Positions 25,844-32,510 of a DNA stretch of 64,000 nucleotides are shown one piece after another. The position numbers were made by a program, and so were the translations under genes. Every line of letters starts with the position of its first letter. Position 1 is the stretch's first letter. Below the pieces are notes generated by a model that saw nothing but the letters and a program-made list of their open reading frames with translations, was not told the DNA's origin and searched no databases. Source of the stretch: Bacteroidota bacterium (GTDB lineage Bacteria > Bacteroidota > Bacteroidia > Bacteroidales > Cfx3-03); contig JACAUB010000001.1 in assembly GCA_013390605.1 (NCBI GenBank), forward strand, positions 267,751 through 331,750, given 5' to 3'.

Positions 25844-26233
25844 ATGAATGCAGATAAGATAAAACAAGATATTAAAAACCGAATTTCTATTATTGATAAA
25901 TCGTTTGGTACGTATTCATGGATCAATGTTTATAAGGATAAACTTTTGGGTGTTGAAATACTGCCTCTGGAAAGAACATTAAGGAGCGCAAACTTGCGAT
26001 TTAAAATTAATGTGGGTTGGGTTTTTGTCTTGACTGCTTTGTTGTCTTTTCTGGCAATAAGGGTGGTTCAGGATAGAGATGTGCTCGATTTTAAGAAAAT
26101 GAGTGGTGTTGTGGTGCTTATGTCGTTGGTCTTTGGCGTTATATTGAATACTTTTAAGCTTTATAAACTGAAAACAAATCTAGAGATTAAGATCTATTTG
26201 ATTAAACTCCGGAATATGATTGATGGGAATTAA
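25844..26233 (+). CDS. small two-helix membrane protein, paralogue 2
   Basis: This 129-aa protein is homologous over its length to the gene at 25310: MNADKIKQDIKNRISIIDKS, YKDKLLG, two membrane helices (about 54-71 and 85-105) and LKTNLEIKIYLIKLRNMIDG at the end. I chose ATG 25844 because it gives the same N-terminus as the paralogue; a TTG nine bases upstream is less likely. A strong terminator follows at 26280. Confidence 0.75.
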   Translation: MNADKIKQDIKNRISIIDKSFGTYSWINVYKDKLLGVEILPLERTLRSANLRFKINVGWVFVLTALLSFLAIRVVQDRDVLDFKKMSGVVVLMSLVFGVILNTFKLYKLKTNLEIKIYLIKLRNMIDGN

Positions 26234-26279
26234 AACAATGCTCTTTACTTCACTGATTAGTGACTGGGTAAAAAAAATA

Positions 26280-26320
26280 ATCCCGGGTTTGTCTTTTATG
26301 GCAAACCCGGGATCTTTTTT
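26280..26320 (+). terminator. strong rho-independent terminator
   Basis: A perfect 12-bp stem ATCCCGGGTTTG / CAAACCCGGGAT with a 10-nt loop is followed by CTTTTTTT. It lies behind paralogue 2 and faces the convergent gene at 26386. Confidence 0.92.
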
Positions 26321-26385
26321 TGACGTTACGCTGCAACGATTATAATGACGCTGTATAGCTATTGACCTGTTTTGTATTATCCTCC

Positions 26386-27123
26386 TTAATTTTCGATGGT
26401 CAGATCTGATATAGAAATCATGATCATGTTGGCCGCCTCTACTTTTGCAGCTGGGATTGCCTGGGTATATGTAAAAGATAATACATAGTTATAATCGTTC
26501 TCCGAATATGTTTCGGAAGCGATTCCTGCTTCTTTACTGCTAATAAACGAATTAAAGGCTTCTGGAAAATCTTCAGCTTTCTTAATTTTATGACCTATTC
26601 TGGATCCTGTTAATCCTGTTATTTTGCCAGAACCATATTGTGTCTTTAGATCCAGACATTGTTTTCTGAGATTCAGATAGTTTGTCTTCAATGTGGCCAG
26701 GTTCGGCTTCTTTGTAATTATTGTTTTGGTGATCTGACGAGAATAGGTAGCGTCTCCACGGGTTCCAAAATCTACATTTAAATAGTACCCTTTTGCTTTC
26801 GAAAAGTAACATGTGCCACCCATACCCGTGAGGTCTTGTCCTTCAACAAAGCCCATGCTTTTTAGTTTGGCCATGGCTTTTTCTTTGGTTAAACCGGTAA
26901 GGGCTCTAACGTCTGAAATGCTGTTCTTCACTTCGGGAGCTACTGGTTTAGCCGCCCCTGATAAAACACCATCTACTTTTCCATCAACTACTTTGTTAGC
27001 GGTATTGTTTACGGCTCCTTTTACTTTGTTTAAGGCATTTTTAAATATCTGCCCTTCAACATTGTTTTGATAAATGAAAATACATAGTATTAACGCAACC
27101 AAAATTCTTAAATGATTTTTCAT
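26386..27123 (-). CDS. secreted protein of unknown function with long structured leader
   Basis: This 245-aa protein has a signal peptide (about residues 1-24, ending NNVEG-Q). An alanine/lysine/valine-rich low-complexity stretch follows (KGAVNNTANKVVDGKVDG). A globular part contains KAMAKLKSMGFVEGQ, similar in style to PASTA or other small repeated alpha/beta motifs, and several conserved-looking aromatic patches. I do not recognise the family. It has its own promoter at 27236-27266 and an unusually long 5' leader of about 105 nt that can form a pseudoknot. Confidence 0.7.
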   Translation of the reverse strand: MKNHLRILVALILCIFIYQNNVEGQIFKNALNKVKGAVNNTANKVVDGKVDGVLSGAAKPVAPEVKNSISDVRALTGLTKEKAMAKLKSMGFVEGQDLTGMGGTCYFSKAKGYYLNVDFGTRGDATYSRQITKTIITKKPNLATLKTNYLNLRKQCLDLKTQYGSGKITGLTGSRIGHKIKKAEDFPEAFNSFISSKEAGIASETYSENDYNYVLSFTYTQAIPAAKVEAANMIMISISDLTIEN

Positions 27124-27150
27124 TCTCTTCGTCTCTTTTTAAGGATGATA

Positions 27151-27216
27151 GGTTCTGCTATTCGTTCGGCTCTTCGGTTATCAGCAAAATAGAACCACTT
27201 AGATTTTACTGATAAC
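27151..27216 (-). promoter_or_regulatory. possible pseudoknot in the mRNA leader
   Basis: On the minus strand the leader reads GTTATCAG ... GGTTCT ... CTGATAAC ... AGAACC, which is two interleaved complementary pairs of 8 and 6 bases. This is the topology of an H-type pseudoknot, placed about 30-95 nt before the start codon. A regulatory leader is plausible but unproven. Confidence 0.35.
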
Positions 27217-27235
27217 GGCTATATAATTACGGTTT

Positions 27236-27266
27236 CAAATATAGAGCATATATTTTGATGCCACAA
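27236..27266 (-). promoter_or_regulatory. promoter of the 245-aa secreted protein gene
   Basis: Minus-strand TATATTTG (27236-27243) fits TAnnTTTG. TTG (27264-27266, within TTTG) lies at a 20-nt spacer. Transcription would start near 27229, giving a leader of about 105 nt. Confidence 0.65.
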
Positions 27267-27370
27267 AGTATATATGTTCTTTGTGGATAAATTATCAATA
27301 GAGAATTATTTGATATTGTGGTTTACTTGCAGAACGTAAATAGGGCTTGACGATAATGTCGACAGATGAT

Positions 27371-27448
27371 GTCGCGATATGTCGCGTTTTGTCGTTGTTT
27401 GTCGCCTTTGTTATTGTTGACGAGTCGAAGGGTGATGTGGTAATTTTG
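27371..27448 (+). promoter_or_regulatory. promoter with four 10-bp-phased GTCG units
   Basis: GTCG occurs at 27371, 27381, 27391 and 27401, exactly every 10 bp, and once more at 27358. Then come 12 nt, TTG (27417-27419), 21 nt, and TAATTTTG (27441-27448). All spacings equal those of the promoter at 12228-12305. The hexamers between the GTCG units also correspond (CGTTTT/CGTTCT, TTGTTT/TTATTT). Confidence 0.88.
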
Positions 27449-27452
27449 GTTT

Positions 27453-27509
27453 GTTGATCAACGAGAATGTAAACAAACAGAATTACGAACCAGGTCACTT
27501 TTGTGACCT
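27453..27509 (+). promoter_or_regulatory. palindrome at the transcription start and leader hairpin
   Basis: A perfect 10-bp palindrome GTTGATCAAC (27453-27462) lies about where transcription should begin. A perfect hairpin AGGTCAC-TTTT-GTGACCT (27492-27509) lies 14 nt before the chosen ATG. They could be an operator and a translational control hairpin. Neither is present in the paralogue's leader. Confidence 0.5.
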
Positions 27510-27523
27510 CTAAACTTAAAACA

Positions 27524-28318
27524 ATGGCTATTCAAACTGGTGCTATTAAGTACCGCGGAAGCTTTAAAAGCATCCGAAACTATGTAAACCTCCATGATGA
27601 AAACACCTACGCCGGTGAAAAAGGAGGTGCCAACCGTGATTTAATCATGAACAACCCTGCCTTTGCCCGTACCAGAGAAAATATGGTAGAATTTGGTGGT
27701 TGTGGCGTGGCTGTGAAAGCACTCCGACTGGGATTCCTTAACCTCTTACCCGATCAAACAGATAAGAACTTTACCGGTAGGCTCATGCGTATCGTGAAGG
27801 AGGTGAACCGTAGAGATATCGAAGGGGTGAAAGGAAAAAGAGGGATCTACTTTAGTGAGGCCCGTCCTACCCTCGCTACGATGGTCTTTAATGTATTGGA
27901 GAGTGTGACTGAGAGTCTGAAGCTCTTCTTCCTCTGTAGTCATCCCGTGGGTAAAGTTGATGCCACCCTTAAGGTGACAGATCTTGTGATTAAACCTATA
28001 TTGATCCCTAAAGGGGCTACACACTTCCGTGTGCAGAACCATCTGAGTGTGATCAGTGATTATGCCTACTCTGAAATGAGTCATCGGTATGAGGCTTCCA
28101 ATGAGCTTAACGGGCAGAGTGTGTTTAAATACTCTGAGTATACGCCTATCGGTACGGCTCTCACGGCTGAGATCAAGGCGGCCTTCCCTGAAGGTACGGT
28201 GGTGGGTGATGACTGTAGTATCATCCAGTGTGTGGGGGTTGAGTTTTATGTCAGCACCAATGGTGCGCATTACCTCCCGCTCAAAGGTAGTAGCATGATG
28301 GTGGCTGATATCTATTAA
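27524..28318 (+). CDS. unknown protein, paralogue of the gene at 11390
   Basis: This 264-aa protein (ATG 27524) has no signal peptide or membrane helix. Its N-terminus (KYRGSFKSIRNYVNL, KGGANRDLIMNNPAFARTREN) is homologous to the protein at 11390-12196, and similarity in pattern extends to the end. A GTG at 27503 would add seven residues, but that start lies in the leader hairpin. ATG 27524 gives a start (MAIQTGAIKYRG) comparable to that of the paralogue (MAQLKGPLLFTG). The family is unknown to me. A small membrane protein follows after 10 bp, so the two are co-transcribed. The shared phased promoter implies common control with 11390. Confidence 0.78.
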   Translation: MAIQTGAIKYRGSFKSIRNYVNLHDENTYAGEKGGANRDLIMNNPAFARTRENMVEFGGCGVAVKALRLGFLNLLPDQTDKNFTGRLMRIVKEVNRRDIEGVKGKRGIYFSEARPTLATMVFNVLESVTESLKLFFLCSHPVGKVDATLKVTDLVIKPILIPKGATHFRVQNHLSVISDYAYSEMSHRYEASNELNGQSVFKYSEYTPIGTALTAEIKAAFPEGTVVGDDCSIIQCVGVEFYVSTNGAHYLPLKGSSMMVADIY

Positions 28319-28328
28319 TCGCATTGTC

Positions 28329-28565
28329 ATGAAAAAGAGTAATATAACCCGTTCTGATTTAACGTTCTTAGAAAGGATTACGGCTCCTACGCCTTCGTTC
28401 TTTAAGAAGGTGCGGACCATTGGGTTGGTGATGGGGGTGATCGGGGCTGCTTTATTGGCTTCGCCTGTGGCGCTGCCTGCTGTGGTGGGTACTATTGGCG
28501 GGTATCTGGTGCTGGGTGGTAGTATCATTACTTCTGTGGCACAGACTGCGGTGAAGGATGAATAA
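28329..28565 (+). CDS. small two-helix membrane protein (holin-like in form)
   Basis: This 78-aa protein has a polar N-terminus (MKKSNITRSDLTFLERITAP), then two glycine/alanine-rich hydrophobic helices (about 31-47 and 50-70, the latter VVGTIGGYLVLGGSIITSVA) and an acidic tail. It starts 10 bp after the 264-aa gene and is ended by a strong terminator. Size and layout resemble holins or small pore formers, but no family match can be claimed. Confidence 0.65.
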   Translation: MKKSNITRSDLTFLERITAPTPSFFKKVRTIGLVMGVIGAALLASPVALPAVVGTIGGYLVLGGSIITSVAQTAVKDE

Positions 28566-28594
28566 GAGGATTTCTCACTGCATTTGAAATAACG

Positions 28595-28633
28595 AAAAAG
28601 AGGCTATCTCATAATTGGATAGCCTCTTTTTTT
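28595..28633 (+). terminator. strong rho-independent terminator
   Basis: A perfect 14-bp stem AAAAAGAGGCTATC / GATAGCCTCTTTTT with a 9-nt loop is followed by further T residues. It ends the two-gene unit 27524-28565. Confidence 0.93.
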
Positions 28634-29103
28634 CATTTTTGCCAGTTACTGCTGCTTGTATGATGAGCGGATGATTTAGATGGATGAAGTTATTGAACAA
28701 GGGTTTAAGTATGTTCTATTGTTTTTAATCTACGTTTATTTTTTTCATCTTTATACAAAAAAAGTAATCCAAATCACAACAAATCTAGTACCTTTAACCG
28801 TATAGTTTATTGAAATCATTAACTATAATGCATTAATAACTATATGATTAACGTGCCCTTAGGGTCAAAGGATCGAAATGCATAAAAGATTGAAAATAAA
28901 ATGAGTATGTTTCCTTTTTGCAAACGTGTAGGAGGGAGAAAAATGGCTCCATCGGTCAATGATATTGCTTTATTTCAAGACCATCTGAAAATATAAAAAC
29001 AGGTATTAGCTGAGTTAAGTCAATTTAAGTCATCAAGTCTTGAAAAAAGAGGTTAATCCGATTGTAAATAAACAAATTATAAATATTGATTAACACCAAA
29101 AAT
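28634..29103. other. intergenic region before the glycoside hydrolase cluster
   Basis: There is no supported gene. A 17-codon frame beginning ATGGCTCCATCG near 28944, after a GGAGGGAG stretch, may be a relic. The leader of the GH120 gene lacks a clear TAnnTTTG promoter. Confidence 0.5.
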
Positions 29104-31056
29104 ATGAAACGTACAATCAATTTATTTCTTTCGCAGGTTGCATTTTTATTTGTATTTCTCTTTGGAAATCATGTATTTGGAGCATCTACAACGGATATTA
29201 AAAATCATGCTGGTAAAGTGTACCATGTTTCGGTAAACGGCAGCGATGTGAACGATGGTTCGTTAGCCAGACCATTTAAAACGATTATGGCTGCTGCAAA
29301 TGTGGCTATGCCTGGTGATGTGATTACTGTTCATGCAGGGGTTTACCGAGAACAGATAACTCCTCCGCGTGGTGGCGATTCTGATCAGGCGCGAATTACT
29401 TATCAGGCTGCCAATGGTGAGAAGGTGGAAATTAAAGGTTCGGAAATTATTAAAGGTTGGCAAAAACTGGACAACGATACGTGGGTTGCTAAAATTCCGA
29501 ATAGCTTTTTCGGGAAATTTAATCCTTATAAAGAGTTAATATGTGGCGATTGGTTTTCTCCCCTGAATCGTGAGCATCATAGAGGAGCGGTTTACTTGAA
29601 TGGAGATTGGTTGATGGAGGCTGCAAAACAAGATGATTTGAAGGTGATGGACGAAAAGAATCCACTATGGTATGCCAAAGTGGATTCACTAAATACTACT
29701 ATCTGGGCTCAGTTTAAAAATGTAAACCCCAATGACGAAACAGTCGAAATCAATGTTCGTCCCACAATCTTTTATCCCGACAAATCATTTATCAATTTTA
29801 TAACGCTTCGTGGTTTTATTATGCAACAAGCTGCTACCAATTGGGCCCCACCTACGGCAGAACAGATGGGACTTGTTGGCACTCATTGGAGCAGAGGTTG
29901 GATTATTGAGAACAATACGATTCAATATTCAAAATGTGTGGGTATTGCTTTGGGTAAATATGGTGATAAATGGGATAATAATCAGACTGAATCGGCAGAG
30001 GGTTATGTCGGTACTATCAATCGTGCACTGGCTAATGGCTGGAATAAAGGTACTATTGGAGGACATATTGTTCGTAACAACACAATTGCGTATTGTGAAC
30101 AAACGGGTATTGTTGGCAGTATGGGGTGTTCATTCAGTATTATTCAGGGGAATGTTATTCATGATATACATATCAGAAGATTGTTCTCGGGTGCTGAGAT
30201 GGCAGGTATCAAATTCCATGGTGCGGTAGATGTACAGATTACAGGTAATCATATTTATCGTGCCAATATGGGCGTATGGCTTGATTGGATGGCACAAGGT
30301 GTGCATGTATCGGGCAATTTAATGCATGACAACTTATTAGATATCTTTATGGAAGTAGACCATGGTCCTATGTTAGTGAACAATAATATCTTGCTTTCAA
30401 AAACAAGCTTGTTGATGAATTCAAGTGGTGCTGCTTTTGTGCATAATATTTTTGGTGGGAAAATGGAGGTAGTTGATTACGACAACAGACTTACTCCTTA
30501 TCACAAACCACACTCAACTTTTGTGGCAGCCTTGCATGATAATCCAGGAGGAGATATGCGGTTTGTCAACAACTTGTTTGTATCCGGTGGAAATGCCAGT
30601 CAATATGATAAAGCAATTTTGCCTGTCTCTTTTGATGGAAATGTATTTACCAAAGGATCAACCCGACCTATATCTGAAAACCGTGAAAAGAAGTTTGGCG
30701 AAATCAACGAAGCGGCCAAAGAGAAACTTAAAAACACCAAAGATGTGATTGCAATAGAGAGAAATTCGCTGGATAAACAGGACTTTGACGCAATGGTCAA
30801 TTTAGTGACTAAGAATGAGGGCGTTTATCTCGAAATTGCTTTTGACAAGAAATGGCTTACGGAGAAAAAAAGAGATTTAGTTACTTCTAAACTATTGGGT
30901 AAAGTCATCATTCCGGATCTGCCTTTTGAAAATACAGATGGATCGAAAGTAGTGATCGACACCGACTATTTTGGTAAGAAACGCAATATTGCCAATCCTT
31001 CACCGGGGCCATTTGAGATTTTGAACAGCGGAATGCAAAAAATAAAGGTGTGGTAA
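29104..31056 (+). CDS. glycoside hydrolase family 120 beta-xylosidase
   Basis: This 650-aa secreted enzyme (signal peptide to about residue 26, HVFGAS) has a right-handed beta-helix fold. It matches GH120 throughout, from YHVSVNGSD and VHAGVYREQI through NSFFGKFNPYKE and WAPPTAEQ to the final IKVW. By recall of the GH120 beta-xylosidase XylC, the nucleophile is Asp394 in VWLDW and the acid/base is Glu417 in FMEVDHGP. Their distance of 23 residues equals that of XylC. It would release xylose from xylo-oligosaccharides. The start is ATG 29104; a TTG 18 bases upstream is unlikely. It heads a rightward run of carbohydrate genes. Confidence 0.9.
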   Translation: MKRTINLFLSQVAFLFVFLFGNHVFGASTTDIKNHAGKVYHVSVNGSDVNDGSLARPFKTIMAAANVAMPGDVITVHAGVYREQITPPRGGDSDQARITYQAANGEKVEIKGSEIIKGWQKLDNDTWVAKIPNSFFGKFNPYKELICGDWFSPLNREHHRGAVYLNGDWLMEAAKQDDLKVMDEKNPLWYAKVDSLNTTIWAQFKNVNPNDETVEINVRPTIFYPDKSFINFITLRGFIMQQAATNWAPPTAEQMGLVGTHWSRGWIIENNTIQYSKCVGIALGKYGDKWDNNQTESAEGYVGTINRALANGWNKGTIGGHIVRNNTIAYCEQTGIVGSMGCSFSIIQGNVIHDIHIRRLFSGAEMAGIKFHGAVDVQITGNHIYRANMGVWLDWMAQGVHVSGNLMHDNLLDIFMEVDHGPMLVNNNILLSKTSLLMNSSGAAFVHNIFGGKMEVVDYDNRLTPYHKPHSTFVAALHDNPGGDMRFVNNLFVSGGNASQYDKAILPVSFDGNVFTKGSTRPISENREKKFGEINEAAKEKLKNTKDVIAIERNSLDKQDFDAMVNLVTKNEGVYLEIAFDKKWLTEKKRDLVTSKLLGKVIIPDLPFENTDGSKVVIDTDYFGKKRNIANPSPGPFEILNSGMQKIKVW

Positions 31057-31064
31057 ACAATAGA

Positions 31065-32510
31065 ATGAGTTTCGTATGCCGGAGCGCCAAATCAAGTTAT
31101 ATGACAACATCAAGCATCACCGTTCTTGTTTTATTTTTTATAGGAATTGTTTTTCGTGCTGAAAATTCAACTGCACAAAAAGTAGAAGGTACAGATGGTT
31201 TCCGTATGCTCAATCCCATTTGTCCTGTCGGAGTGTATATTGCAGATCCTGAAGTTCGTCAGATGCCGGATGGAAGAGTTTATTTATATGGATCACGTGA
31301 TGAGCCTGGAAATGCATGGTGCTCCCGTTCATACAATGTGCTCTCTACATCTGACTTAGTCAACTGGAATATCGAACAGGTATCGTTTTCTACAGCTGGC
31401 ACTGGAAAACAAACAAATTATACCGATAAGATTTTGTATGCACCTGATTGTATTTATCGTGATGGGAAGTATTATCTCTATTATTGTTTGGAAGGTGGAG
31501 GAAAAGATGAGGGTGTAGCTGTGGCCTCGTCACCTTACGGACCTTTTAAAAATGGGAAAATAATGGAAGGTGCACATGGTATTGATCCTTCTGTTTTTAT
31601 AGATGATGACGGACAAGCCTATTTATTTTGGGGACAAGCCTATGCGAAAGGAGCCAAATTAAGCAAAGACATGCTGACTATTGAAGGTGTAATTCATGAC
31701 AGCTTGTTGACTTACCAAAAACATGCCTTTAATGAAGCCAGTTCAGTGCGAAAACGAAATGGAATTTATTATTATGTATATGGCGGTCACCAGCGTCATG
31801 GAGAATCAAACTGTGCTACATTGAATTATGCTACAGCTACTTCTCCCTTGGGGCCATATACATTCAGAGGGGTTATTATTGATAATTGGGGTAGTGGAAA
31901 AGATCTGGTAAATAATCACGGGTGTATTGCAAAAATAGATGATCGATGGTATGTGTTTTATCATCGGCCAACACATGGTAGTTCAACCATGCGAAAAGCC
32001 TGTATGGAGCCTATTACTTTTAATGCAGACGGAACAATCAATGAAGTAGAGATGACTACGCAAGGAGCAGGTGGTTCCATTAATCCTTTACGAAGAATGG
32101 ACGCAGCAAGAGCTTGCTTGATGTCGGGGAATTTGTTAGTTACAGTGAGAAGACCCGGAAATGATGTTCCTGTAGAATATTTGGCAGAAATAAAAGATGG
32201 TGATTGTGCATTTTGGAAGTACTTTGATTTTACCGGGAAGAAGGTAAATCGTTTTACCTGTAAGACCTGGGGTAAAAATTTAGCCGGAAAAATTGAGATT
32301 CATTTGGATAACCGTGATGGACGATTAATAGGTACTTGTGATATTGAGCCCATGAAGGATGAGGTTGCATATTCCATTCATGAAACAGATGTCAAGTCTG
32401 TTATCGGAAAACATGCACTGGTGTTGGTGTTTAAGGCGATAAATCCGGAAGAGAAAAACCTTGATTTATTGAACCTGGAGTGGTTTATCTTCGAAAATAA
32501 AGTGAAATGA
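31065..32510 (+). CDS. glycoside hydrolase family 43 (arabinofuranosidase/xylosidase type) with C-terminal carbohydrate-binding domain
   Basis: This is about 481 aa with a signal sequence (hydrophobic stretch about 18-32, ending ENSTAQ). The five-bladed propeller of GH43 is recognised by its three acids: Asp61 in IADPEV (base), Asp174 in GIDPSV (pKa modulator) and Glu224 in FNEASSV (acid). The last 130 residues form a beta-sandwich like a CBM6-type module. It would cut arabinose or xylose side groups or termini. It starts 8 bp after GH120 and its stop overlaps the GH2 start (ATGA). The start choice is open between ATG 31065 and 31101; the former leaves Arg and Lys in the n-region. Confidence 0.9.
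   Translation: MSFVCRSAKSSYMTTSSITVLVLFFIGIVFRAENSTAQKVEGTDGFRMLNPICPVGVYIADPEVRQMPDGRVYLYGSRDEPGNAWCSRSYNVLSTSDLVNWNIEQVSFSTAGTGKQTNYTDKILYAPDCIYRDGKYYLYYCLEGGGKDEGVAVASSPYGPFKNGKIMEGAHGIDPSVFIDDDGQAYLFWGQAYAKGAKLSKDMLTIEGVIHDSLLTYQKHAFNEASSVRKRNGIYYYVYGGHQRHGESNCATLNYATATSPLGPYTFRGVIIDNWGSGKDLVNNHGCIAKIDDRWYVFYHRPTHGSSTMRKACMEPITFNADGTINEVEMTTQGAGGSINPLRRMDAARACLMSGNLLVTVRRPGNDVPVEYLAEIKDGDCAFWKYFDFTGKKVNRFTCKTWGKNLAGKIEIHLDNRDGRLIGTCDIEPMKDEVAYSIHETDVKSVIGKHALVLVFKAINPEEKNLDLLNLEWFIFENKVK

Noticed and set aside
28944..28997. 17-codon frame after a GGAGGGAG stretch
   Set aside because: Too short and without homologue or terminator; treated as a possible relic only.
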